Shown in pieces: positions 47,380 through 57,600 of a stretch of DNA of 64,000 bases. Source of the DNA: Prionace glauca (Eukaryota; Chordata; Chondrichthyes; Carcharhiniformes; Carcharhinidae); assembly GCA_037974335.1 (NCBI GenBank), contig CM075756.1, forward strand, positions 9,052,638 to 9,116,637, written 5' to 3'. The notes under the pieces were generated by a model, which was not told where the DNA came from, searched no databases, and saw nothing but the letters and a program-made list of their open reading frames with translations. The first letter of the stretch is position 1. Every line of letters begins with the position of its first letter. Position numbers and translations under genes: made by a program.

Positions 47380-47720
47380 ACCCGTCCTTTAATTTCTTTA
47401 CTATTGTCACATGTATTGGTATACTGTGAAAGGTATTGTTTCTTGCACACTTTGCAGACAAAGCAAGCCAAACAAAGAGAAGGAACTGAGAGCAGATTGT
47501 AGTGGCACAGTCATAGCTAGGATGTCGATAAAGATACACTTAATGTGAGGCAGGTCCATTCAAAAGTCTGATGGCTGCAGGGAAGAAGCTGTTCTTAAGT
47601 CGGTTGGTACCTGACCTCAGACTTTTGTATCTTTTTTCCCGAAGGAAGACGGTAGAAGAGTGAATGTTCGAGGTGGGTGGGGTACTTGATTATGCTGGCT
47701 GCTTTTCCAGGCCAACAGGA
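47380..47720 (+). mobile_element. Repeat family 4, copy 2
   Basis: tttctttactattgtcacat, aggtattgtttcttgcacac, gggaagaagctgttcttaag. Confidence 0.65.
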
Positions 47721-47968
47721 AGTTTAGACTGAGTCAATGACAAAGCGAACACGGTAGGTTTGCCCTGATAATTATAACCTCTCAGTTCTGGCAACATCGC
47801 TGTTCATTTTCCTGTTTATCTTTTCGGAATTACTTTATTTCCAGTTACTCATACTGATAGCAATTCTGTATTTTGTTGTCACAAACATTTTCGCTCTGCA
47901 CAAATAAACACGGCTGCTTAAGGCACCCCGCAGTGTTTAGTATAGCAGCTGTTTCCTGCTGCCTTTGG

Positions 47969-48007
47969 GGTTTTTGTTGCACAGCTCCATCTCTCTGAGT
48001 CACTGTG
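47969..48007 (-). promoter_or_regulatory. V11 recombination signal, 23-bp spacer
   Basis: Perfect CACAGTG and ACAAAAACC, 23 bp spacer. Confidence 0.96.
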
Positions 48008-48524
48008 AAGACTCCAGGCGCAGTAATACACGGCCGAGTGATTCGCCCGCAGGCTGGAGGACTCCAGGTTGAACTCATAACCATTCGGCCTCTTCGCTGT
48101 GAAACCGTCTACCGCCTCATTTGGACTGACATGCTCTACAATGTTGGACATGAAGATGCAATGCAGCTCCCTCCCCGGGTACTGTCTGTACCAGAACAAG
48201 CTGAGACTACTGCTGCTCCCCTCCACGGTGCATTTCAGCTCCACTCTCTCCCCTGGCGATTTGGAAACGGCGGCGGGAGTCTGGCGGATGGTCTGAGACT
48301 CCACATCTGAGCAAGAGACAGGGAGAGAAGATCAGGAAATTGGGACATTCTGGGTGGAGGAATGAGAGGAAAGAGAAAAAGAGGAGAGATTGAAGTGAAA
48401 TAGAAAGAAAGAAAGCAAGAGGGAGGTCAACAGGTGGAAAGAAAAGTTAAATGTTGAATAAGAATTGTTGTTGGGAAAGTTCCTCACGGTGAAACATGAT
48501 GAACAGGGCCAGCAACAGGGACAT
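48008..48524 (-). CDS. TRBV: V11: TRBV30-like variable segment (CAWS family)
   Basis: Leader exon 48488-48524 (MSLLLALFIMFH, donor gtgagg), intron 181 bp ending gctcag, V exon 48008-48306 in phase 1. The domain reads VESQTIRQTPAAVSKS, Cys23 in VELKCTVEGSSSS, Trp41 in SLFWYRQYPGRELHCIF, FR3 FNLESSSLRANHSAVYYC and CAWSL. Open, with an ideal signal. One oddity: CIFMSN replaces the MFYSN of its relatives, placing an extra Cys at the start of FR2-CDR2. Likely functional. Confidence 0.94.
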
Positions 48525-49083
48525 CTTCCGCTTTGGTGTCTTTTTTAAACAATCTTTCTCACTGGGAAGAAAACACTTAAATTGCGATGCTCCGCCTCCT
48601 CACTGTTTGATTGACAGCCCGGCCTCCACCCACAGACTGAGATCCCCGCCTTTTTCCAACATCAGTCCCTTTCCTCACCCTCTAATTGGTTTATGTGGAC
48701 TTGGCAGCTGCAGGAATTTTGCATTGAGGGGTTGATGGAGAGGGAGAAACGTGGAGGAATCACAGCTCAGATCCACAGGACAGTCCCAGGGTTTAGAGGG
48801 GAAATTCAGAAGACAGACTGCAAAAAATTTGGAATGCAGTTCCTTCAATGTAGACTATTGTAATCCACGTTATTCTACTTTCATGAGTAAAAAGACGCTC
48901 GAGAGTGATCGGTGGATAAACTGTTGTTGCCCCTGTTGACCGGAGGCCTGAACGTGGTGGATTAATTTGCCGATTGGTATTTAGAAGAACCAGAGGTGAT
49001 CTGAGTGAAACATATAATATGGCGAGGGGAGTGAAAGTGTCGAAGCTGGGAGGAAACTCCACTCTCGTTCGGGAGTCTAGATA

Positions 49084-49440
49084 AAATGTCTATAAAATGT
49101 TGAGAGGAATAGATAGGGTGGACTCTCAGAGGCTATTTCCCCGGGTTGAAATGGTCGCTACGAGAGGACACAGATTTAAGGTGCGGGGAGGGAAGTACAG
49201 AGGTGATGTTAGGGGTAAGTTTTTCACTCAGAGGGTGGTGAGTGAATGGAATCGGCTGCCGTCGTCGGTGGTGGAGGCGAACTCGCTGGGGTCTTTTAAA
49301 AGACTTCTGGATGAGTATATGGGGTTTAAGGGGATTGGGGGTTATAGATAGGTCTATAGATTGGTGGGGTTGATGCGATCGGCGCAACTCGAGGGCCGAA
49401 GGGCCTGTTTGTGCTGTAATGTTCTATGTTCTATGTTCTA
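49084..49440 (+). mobile_element. Young CR1-like LINE 3' end inside duplicon 2
   Basis: Reads MLRGIDRVDSQRLFPRVEM, FFTQRVVSEWNRLPSSVVEA and SLGSFKRLLDEYMG in one open frame, then a gggccgaagggcctgtttgt tail and a ttctatg repeat. It splits the host text gagtctag...atctaggg. The intact counterpart (gaatctagaactaggg) is at about 45487-45503 in duplicon 1, so the pre-insertion site is visible. Confidence 0.9.
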
Positions 49441-50524
49441 GATCTAGGGAGCATGGTCCCAGAGTAATTTCCTATCTAATTTGAGGAACTGGGACATTTC
49501 GTGTGGCGGAGAATAAAGGTAAGAGAGAGATAATGAAGAACGGAAAGAACAGAAGGAATCAGAGCAAGAGGGGGGTCAGCAAGTGGAAAAGAAAGTTAGG
49601 TGTTGAATAAGATTTGTCCTTGGGAAAGTTCCTCACGGTGAAACATGATGAAGGGGAATTCATTCTCTGATGGAGGATATTTTCGGAATTGTATACCCCA
49701 GGGTACAGTGGGAACTGTGCCACTGAATTTATTCCATACCCATTGGATTTGAGAATAAGAGGCGTCAAGATGCGTAGTGGGAAGGGAGGCAGAAAACAGA
49801 TCTGCGGCCGCGATCGAGCTAGCCAGGATCTTATTGTATGGCACAGCGGTCTGGAGGGGCTGAATGGCCTCTCTTTGATCCCCTTCCTGTACAGGTTGCA
49901 CAGACTCCGCTGTACGCTGTCCAATTTCGAAGTTTGAGCGCTGATCTAATGTTCGAATCCCCGCAGGAACTGATAACATTGGAAAAGGGGTATAAATTTC
50001 CCAGTGACAGCCAGCAAGAGTCACAGGAGGGGATTTCACATTTAAAGGCACTTCCTAAAAATCAGCGGAGGCGAATCAACAAGGGGCAACTAATGCACCT
50101 GATTATTTCCCATTGCAACCACATCACATGCTCTCCGGGCAAGAGTTCAGTTGATTCCACATCCCCGTTGAAGCACATTCTCTATCCGCTTCAATTAAAA
50201 GCGAAAGTATCAAACAACTGCCTTATAAAGCTCTATTTCTAAAACCTATCAGGAACATGACGGTGATTAAAAAAAAATCTTTGGGTTGATGGAGTAAAAC
50301 ATTTTCTCTGGACGGTGGTAATGTTGTGGGGACGGTTGGTGCAGGAGTTCCAGATAAAGCGGGCAGAAATTTCAATTGAGCGCCAGACTAATTATTGCTT
50401 ATGTCAGGATGCAAATACTGAAACCAACTAGAGGGGATGATATGAAGATTGGAAACGTTGTCAACTGTGAGGGAAATAGTCCCGATGTCTAACTGGACTT
50501 ATTGGTGGAGGGGGCAGAGAGGAG

Positions 50525-50990
50525 GCATCATAGAAACCCCATAGTGCAGAAGGAGGAATAGGCAGAAGAAGGATTGGAATGAGGCTCTCACTGAGTGTTA
50601 AAATGGGCTGCGCGGGCTGATAGGGCCGAAGGGCCAGTTTCCTGTACTATGTTGCTCTTTGTTCTTTGAGGCCATTCGGCTTATCGAGTCTGCATCGACG
50701 ACTATCCCATCCCATGCCCGATCCCCGCCACCCCACAGTTTTACCCCTCTAATCCCTCTAACCTCCACATCCCGGGACATTATGGGCAATCTAGTATAGC
50801 CAATCAACCTGACACACGCATCTTTGGGCTGTGGGAGGAAAGCAAAGCGTCTGGAGGAAACCCACGCAGACAGAGGGAGAACGTGCAGACACTGTACTGA
50901 CAGTGACCCAAACTGGGAATCGAACCCAATCCCTGAAAATGTGAGACAGCAGTGCTAACCATTGTGTCACTGTGCCGTCACAAGGTAGAT
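50525..50990 (-). mobile_element. V-SINE, antisense, split by a LINE tail
   Basis: catagaaaccccatagtgca starts the antisense tail; a plus-strand LINE tail (about 50590-50668, gctgatagggccgaagggcc and ttgctctttgttcttt) interrupts it; core (ggaggaaacccacgcagaca) and head (accattgtgtcactgtgccg) follow. Confidence 0.8.
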
Positions 50991-51296
50991 GAAGTTGAAT
51001 GCAGTGATCCATTTGGGCAGAAGGAAAGTGGGGAATGGTATAACATAGAGGGAGAAACTCCAAAGGAGGTGAAGGAACAAGGGGATCTCTGTGTGTATGT
51101 GCATAGGCCATGGAAGTATACATAGGCACCTTAGAGAATGGGATGGAAAAAATAATGGGGAACGAGGAAATGGCAGGGTGGAAAAAGCTGATAACATTCC
51201 AAACTGATTTAACGCTGGGGGGCGATCTTCCTGAGAGGGTGGTGGAGGCAGAGTTGATCGAGATTTCAAAAGGGAATTTGATCATTACCTGGAAAG

Positions 51297-51480
51297 AACA
51301 TAAGAACATAAGAAATAGGAGCAGGAGTAGGCCATCTGGCCCTTCGAGCCTGCCCCGCCATTCAATAAGATCATGGCTGATCTGTCGTGGCTCAGTTCCA
51401 CCTTCCCGCCCTCTCCCCATAACCCTTAATCCCTTCTCTTATCAAAAACCCATCAACCCGTTTCTTAAAAATATTTAGCG
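51297..51480 (-). mobile_element. CR1-like LINE 3' end, antisense
   Basis: aacataagaacataagaaat, then gtaggccatctggcccttcg and tgccccgccattcaataaga: reverse complement of the tail of the young copy at 24776. It breaks a decayed LINE (gaaagaacat...gagaaaggttatgg). Confidence 0.85.
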
Positions 51481-52079
51481 AGAAAGGTTATGGGGATAAG
51501 GCAGGAAAGCATGACTGGTAGGAGGATCTTTCAGAGTGCCAATGCAGACGGGATTGGCCAAACAGCCTCCTTCTGCATTGTAAGGATTCTGTGATTGGTA
51601 GGAATTCCAGGCATAGAAACACACGAACAGGCTGAAGCGGCTCAATTCCGTCCACCGTCCACCCTCATAAAGCTTGTCGCAGTCACGGAGATGGTTCATG
51701 GTCATGTGCTGCCCTCTGCTGGTCCCTTGAAGGAATAAACCAGAATACAAACTTCTTCACTTCTCACTGTCTGGGCTGTTTGTCCTATCATTATTTGTTT
51801 CATCAAAACCAGCTAACACAGTCGCCCTCGGTCCGAGATGTTCAATAGATTAGCTCGAAAAGTTGCTGTCATATCCGAACAAAGCCCTCATCCAGTTCTC
51901 CAATTTATTGTTTAACTCTTAAATGAACCTACGACGTTCACCGCGAACCATCCCCTGTGACAGCGGGTTCCACATCCTCAGCAGCCTTGGAGCAAATACG
52001 TTTCTCAATAATTCCTCTTGGGTTTATTAGTGGATTTGGATTTATCAGATTCCAGCACCCGCAGTAATTTGCTGTGGTG

Positions 52080-52480
52080 GATTTGTTAGTGGCAGCCGAC
52101 CCCCAGCCTTCTTTGATGTCTTTATTATTGCCACAAGTGTTAGTATGCAGTGAAATGCATTGTTTCTTGGGCGCTATATAGTCAAAGCATACCGTACATA
52201 GAGAAGGAAACGAGAAAGTGCAGAATATAATGTTACACACTATATTCTGCACTTTCTCGTTTCCTTCTCTATGTACGGCATGCTTTGTCTGTAGTCATAG
52301 TTAGGGTGTCGAGAAAGTCAAACTTAATGCGAGGGAGGTCTATCTAAAAATCTGATGGTGGCAGGGAAGAAGCTGTTCTTGAATCGGTTAGTACGTGAGC
52401 TCAGGCTTTTGTATCTTTTTCCCGGTGGAAGAAGATGGAAGAGAGAATGTCTGGACTGCGTGGGGTCCTTAATTACACTG
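52080..52480 (+). mobile_element. Repeat family 4, copy 3, with internal hairpin
   Basis: ttgttagtggcagccgaccc to aagaagctgttcttgaatcg. Differs from copies 1 and 2 by an inverted duplication at 52183-52287. Confidence 0.65.
52183..52287. repeat. Near-perfect 47-bp inverted repeat, 11-bp loop
   Basis: Arms 52183-52229 and 52241-52287 pair with a single mismatch (accgtaca versus tgtacggc). The loop is atgttacacac. The left arm is the normal family-4 sequence; the right arm is its inverted copy. Confidence 0.95.
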
Positions 52481-52693
52481 TCTGCTTTTGGGGACAACGG
52501 GAAGTGTAGACAGAGTCAATGGGGAAGCGAACGTGTTCGGCATTTTTCGTGTTTATTTTCCATGTCTCTTTATCTCCAGTCACTCACATTGAAAACAGCC
52601 GCTTGTCGTCAAAAGCATTTTGGCTCTGCATGAAATTATACGACCGATAAAAGCGCAGTGTTTTGCGAAGCAGCTGTTAACTGCGGCCTTTGG

Positions 52694-52732
52694 GGTTTTT
52701 GTTAAACTGCTCCATCTCTCCGAGTCCCTGTG
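52694..52732 (-). promoter_or_regulatory. V12 recombination signal, 23-bp spacer
   Basis: Heptamer CACAGGG (as in V10), 23 bp spacer, perfect nonamer ACAAAAACC. Confidence 0.93.
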
Positions 52733-52935
52733 AAGACTCCAGGCGCAGTAACACACGGCCGAGTGATTCACCCGCAGGCGGGAGGACTCCAGGTTAAACT
52801 CATAGCCATTCGGTCTCTTCGCTGTGAAGCCGTCCACCGCCTCATTTGGACTGATATGATTGGCAGACTGGGAGTAAAACATCAGCTGCAGCTCCTCCCC
52901 CGGGTATTGTCTGTACCAGAGCATCCTGATCCCCA
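52733..52935 (-). pseudogene. V12: 3' half of a CAWS-family V segment
   Basis: Only the part from CDR1-FR2 (MLWYRQYPGEELQLMFYS) through PNEAVDGFTAKRPNG, FR3 (FNLESSRLRVNHSAVCYC) to CAWSL remains. FR1 with Cys23 and the leader are gone. The break lies near 52925-52940 (gatcaggatgctctgg), where sPLA2-like sequence begins. The conserved YYC is CYC. It cannot encode a V domain, but its signal could still be cut by RAG. Confidence 0.9.
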
Positions 52936-53075
52936 TTTTCCTTGTCAATGCCATCCACTGCCTGGTTGCCAGTTTCTCTGAACGCAGTCCTAGTCATACA
53001 GCGCAAGCGGAAGATATTTGTATTGACACAACGCGCAACATCTGCAAAGTTCTCTGCATCCCAGTACATGTGGGT
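52936..53075 (-). pseudogene. sPLA2 exon 2-like remnant fused to V12
   Basis: On the minus strand, after an acceptor-like ttttttccag, one frame reads ENFADVARCVNTN, then RETGNQAVDGIDK. The good sPLA2 exon 2 at 62816-62984 reads [13 protein letters not shown] and [12 protein letters not shown] at matching places; the two DNAs agree well over about 30 bp (ggcaaccag.cagt.gatg). The calcium-loop block between them is not preserved. Probably a dead copy of a neighbouring phospholipase exon. The similarity is short, so this is likely, not certain. Confidence 0.5.
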
Positions 53076-53215
53076 CTGGAAAAAAATCCTTTTTCAGTGT
53101 GGTGGGATCCGCTTAACTAATGGATAGACAGTTAAATATTCTGCGAAAATTTGCAGTGCGGGGTCACAGCTAAACAAAAGGGACTTCTCTGACTACACCA
53201 GAGATTACCCACACT

Positions 53216-54035
53216 TTAAGGGATTGTCCTCCAGTGAGAGTCAGCACCTTCAGGAACTGTATCCCTGTGAGGGGCAGCACCTTCAGGAACTGTATCCCTG
53301 TGAGAGTCAGCACCTTCAGGGATTGTCCTCCAGTGAGAGTCAGCACCTTCAGGAACTGTCCCCCAGTGAGAGTCAGCACCTTCAGGAACTGTATCCCAGT
53401 GAGAGTCAGCACCTTCAGGGATTGTCCTCCAGTGAGAGTCAGCACCTTCAGGAACTGTATCCCTGTGAGAGTCAACACCTTCAGGAACTGTATCCCTGTG
53501 AGAGTCAGCACCTTCAGGAACTGTATCCCTGTGAGAGTCAGCACCTTCAGGAACTGTATCCCTGTGAGAGTCAGCACCTTCAGGGATTGTCCCCCAGTGA
53601 GAGTCAGCACCTTCAGGAACTGTCCCCCAGTGAGAGTCAACACCTTCAGGAACTGTATCCCAGTGAGAGTCAGCACCTTCAGGAACTGTATGCCTGTGAG
53701 AGTCAGCACCTTCAGGAACTGTATCCCTGTGAGAGTCAGCACCTTCAGGAACTGTATCCCTGTGAGAGTCAGCACCTTCAGGGATTGTCCTCCAGTGAGA
53801 GGCAGCACCTTCAGGAACTGTATTCCAGTGAGAGTCAACACCTTCAGGAACTGTATCCCAGTGAGAGTCAGCACCTTCAGGAACTGTATCCCTGTGAGAG
53901 TCAGCACCTTCAGGAACTGTATCCCTGTGAGAGTCAGCACCTTCAGGAACTGTATCCCAGTGAGAGTCAGCACCTTCAGGAACTGTATCCCTGTGAGAGT
54001 CAGCACCTTCAGGAACTGTACCCCAGTGGAAAAAT
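53216..54035. repeat. Minisatellite, 33-bp unit, about 25 copies
   Basis: Tandem units built from gagagtcagcaccttcagg plus aactgtatccctgt or attgtcctccagt variants. Because 33 is a multiple of three and the unit lacks stops in several frames, ORFs of 278-296 codons appear on both strands; they are repeat artefacts. Decayed half-units continue to about 54150. Confidence 0.97.
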
Positions 54036-54149
54036 GTCTCCTTCAGAATCCGTACCCCAATGAAAGACAATACACTTCGGAACTGTCCCCCAGTGTGAGA
54101 TAGCATCTTGCTGATCTCTATCCCAGTGAGAGTTACTCCTTCAGAAAGT

Positions 54150-54510
54150 GGATCTCAGACATGGTTACCATCTTTAGTGCAGATGCTGATCGAGAACTTG
54201 GACCGATAGCTCAACTCAAGAATGGCTTTTCACCTTAACAAATCCACATGGCAAGTCTAGACTGGCTCTACTTGTCCCAGTTTAATGTAAAAAAAATATT
54301 TTAAATAGTGACTCGGATGCCAATTTGTGTCTGTCTAATGCACAGTCCTATTTCTCTCATTGAATTATCCACAATGTTGTTCACCTCCTCCCCGGGGTCC
54401 TGACAACTAGGGCCAAGACCGATTTCTGTATCAATAATTAACAACTATTTCCACTGCCAGCATTGCATGCTCCCATCAGTGAGAGCAGCAAAGAGGCTTC
54501 CTCACTGTGC
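54150..54510. other. Unassigned, downstream of sPLA2 gene
   Basis: No repeat or coding content recognised; possibly part of the 3' flank of the sPLA2 transcript. Confidence 0.4.
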
Positions 54511-54516
54511 TTTATT
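54511..54516 (-). terminator. Candidate polyadenylation signal of sPLA2
   Basis: AATAAA on the minus strand, about 170 nt past the TGA of exon 4, the first such word downstream. Confidence 0.55.
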
Positions 54517-54685
54517 TCACTGCAATCTCATCTTAAGTTAACTCGTGGAAAAACAGCAACAAATCCTAGACATGAGTGACACTCGATTAAAAAATCAGAG
54601 AAACCGCAGCGACAGGTATCCCTTCCGGCACACCGGGAATATTCCATCGGAGGGCCGTATGACACTCAGCCACATCTCCGCCACT

Positions 54686-57600
54686 TCATTGCAAGCTGGA
54701 GCCTGGGACTGTCTGACACAGGTCCTGGTTGTAATTCACAAACGCTTTGTTGAATTTGTCGCTATGATTCTTGAAGCACAGAGCAGCAGTGACATCACAT
54801 TCACACATCTTGCTTATACACGGGAACAGTGATAGCCAGGAGCCACCTGTAAAAGAGGGGACTGTAAAAATACATAATGAGCACCTGATATTGTACACTC
54901 TATCGCTGCGGGTGTTCACCAACCATGTGGAAATCTTCAATACTGCAGGGATCTTTAATGCTATTTTGGACTGGGTCCAAAATATTTCAGGGAAGGACAT
55001 CCAAATTGAGGAATATTGGAGTTGTGGACTGCCTCTAATTTTGTATTAGTCTCTTCATATTCTGCGAACCCTAATTAAATAAAGGTTTCTGGACAGCACG
55101 GTGGCACAGTGATTAGCACTTACTGCTTCACACCGCCAGGGGCCGGGGTTCCATTCCCGGCTCAGATTACTGTCTGTGTGGAGTTTGCGTGTTCTCCCCG
55201 TGTCTGCATGGGTTGCCTCTAGGTGCTGCGGTTTCCTCCCACACTCCAAAGATGTGCGGGTTAGGTGGATTGGTCATGCTAAATTGCCCCTCCGTGTTAG
55301 GGGTACTATCTTGGGTAAATCTATGGGGCTATGGGGTTAGGGCCGGTAGTCGGTGCAGACTTGATGAGCTGAATGACCTCTGTCCGCAATGTGGGAATCT
55401 ATGATTCTTACTGGGGTCCATAATACTGTGGGCTGACTAATGTTAGTTGTGTTTGTGTCCTCCCAGTTTAGGGTCTTTAATATTGTGTTGGGGGCTCCCT
55501 AATTACAGAGATTTCTCATGAATCTTCCTCACTTGTTGAAGACAATGACAGTGGGATGCATCAAGCCGTTTAAGGGTACAATTCAATAAAGGTTACAGGG
55601 GTTATTTTATTCTTTCATGGGGTACGAGCTTCATTGTTGAGGTCAGCATTTGTTGTCCATCTGCGAAGTGAGTGTCTCATTCGACCATTTCAGAGGGGCA
55701 GTTAAGAGTCAACCACATTGTTGTGTGTCTGGGGTCGCAAGTAGGCCAGACTTGGTAAGGACGGCAGATTTCCTTCCCTAAAAGGGCATCAAGTTTTACA
55801 TCTATTTACTAATGTCACAGTAGACTTATGTTAACACTGCAATGAAGTTACTGTCAAAATGCCCTAGTCACCACACTCCGGCGCCTGTTCAGGTACACTG
55901 AGGGTGAATTTAGCATGGCCAATGCACGCTAACCAGCATATCTTTCAGATTGTGGGAGGAAACTGGAGCACTCAGAGGAAACCCATGCAGACACAGGGAG
56001 AATGTGCAGACCCTGCAAAGACAGTGACCCAAGGCGGGAATTGAACATGGACCCTTGGCGCTGTGAGGCAGTAGTGCAAACACTGTGCCACTGTGTGAAC
56101 CACACAGCCGACAATGGTTTCATGGTCACTGTTATGGAGACTACTATGTTCAAGATTATGAATTGAATTTAAATTGCACCAGCTGCTACGGTGGGTTTGA
56201 ACCCGTGTCCCCAGAGCATTCATCTAGATTACTAGTCCAGTGATATTACCACAATATCACTGCTTCCCCCAGGAGTTGCACAACTGCTTCCCCTAGGAGT
56301 TGCCTGGGGACAGATTGAGAAAGAGATTTAAGAGGCATACCCGGGGATTCCTGGGGTTTATAATTGGAGACGTGGAATTGAAAAGAATGGAAATTGTGAA
56401 GAACATCAACTGGAATACTGCAGCCAATTCCAGGCACCACATCTTGAGGAAGATATTGGACAGAGTGACAGAAAGGGTTCAGGTCATGGTTCCAGGTCAT
56501 GAGAGACCACAGTTGCCTAACTGGCCTGGAGAAGTTGGGGCTGTTCGCAATAGACAAGAACATGAGAGGAGATTTGATTGGAGCTATTAAAAATTATGAA
56601 GGATGGAGTCAGAGTGGATAGAAAGAAAATTGTTCCCACTTGTGGAAGGTTCCAGAACCAGAGGAGACAGATTTAAGGCAAATTAATTTCTTAATCTCAC
56701 TGCCCCAGACTGAGGTAGAGTCCAAATCTTTAAATGGTTCCAGGAAGGAGATAGATATACTTCTGATTTTAAAAAATGGGCTAAAAGGACATGGGGAATG
56801 GGTGGGGAGGTGGATTTGAGATCAGGAAGAGATGAGCCATGATCTGATTGAATGGTGGAGCAGGCTCATAGGGCTGAATTTGCCTACTTCTGCTCCTAAT
56901 TCCTATGTTCCTTTCATACAAGAATGAAAGGAGGCATGTGGTAAAGATTATTTTTGACAGTGGTTGGGATTTTGAATGCGCTACTTGGAAGTAACACGGA
57001 GGCAGATTTGATTGTGGCTTACAAAAGGACTTTGGAAAAGTGTCAGAGAATAAAAAAATTGGCAGGACAATGTGACGGATTTGGGATTGGGTGAGTTACT
57101 CTTGCCAGCACTAACATGATGGGATGAAAGGTCTCCTTTGGTGCTGCAACCCTGCCATGATTCTATGAAAACCTTGGGGCCACTGTGAATCTCAGAACTT
57201 ATAGTCTGAACAGACTTGACAGTGCCAATGGGCACTCACCTGCGGAGAGAAGGGCAGGGACAGAGAGTTAGTGGAACTCACTAAGATCAAACAATGACTG
57301 GTTTGGTATTGTAAACTGAGAAAGGATGACAAGAACCATGATTTAAACAACACCAATGGCTTTAAAATTACTATTTTGGTCGAGAATTAAGCACACTGAG
57401 ATTTTTGCTCAAATTATAACTAAAACCAGATGCTGGTTAGAATGTTGCTGTGAGTCATGGTCTGGTCTGAGAACAGTGACCTGAAGCTTCCTGCGTTTAC
57501 TCTGGAGTAGACCTGGTGGCACTGAGGTAACGAGTTATATGTGGAAGACATGTAACCCGAACAAAGCATAATCATAGAAACCTTACAGTGCAGAAAGAGG

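Larger units (their letters stand above)
46950..51668. repeat. V duplicon 2 (contains V11)
   Basis: Longer than duplicon 1 by about 1.5 kb, largely because of later insertions at 49084-49440, 50525-50990 and 51297-51480. Shared landmarks include catttcccattgcaaccaca (45988 and 50105 areas) and agcgctgatctaatgttcga-type text. Confidence 0.8.
51669..53080. repeat. V duplicon 3 (contains V12), truncated
   Basis: Starts cacggagatggttcatggtc with tgctgccctctgctgg. The unit runs normally through the family-4 repeat and the V 3' half, then stops inside the V exon near 52935, where foreign sequence begins. Confidence 0.8.

Noticed and set aside
53170-54106. Long ORFs of 278-296 codons on both strands as protein genes
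   Set aside because: They are frames through a 33-bp tandem repeat; no start context, splice sites or independent composition.
54880-55000. [13 protein letters not shown] stretch upstream of exon 4 as sPLA2 exon 3
   Set aside because: It lacks the CC..HD motif; the true exon 3 at 58404-58510 has CCYLHDQCY, proper splice sites and matching phases.
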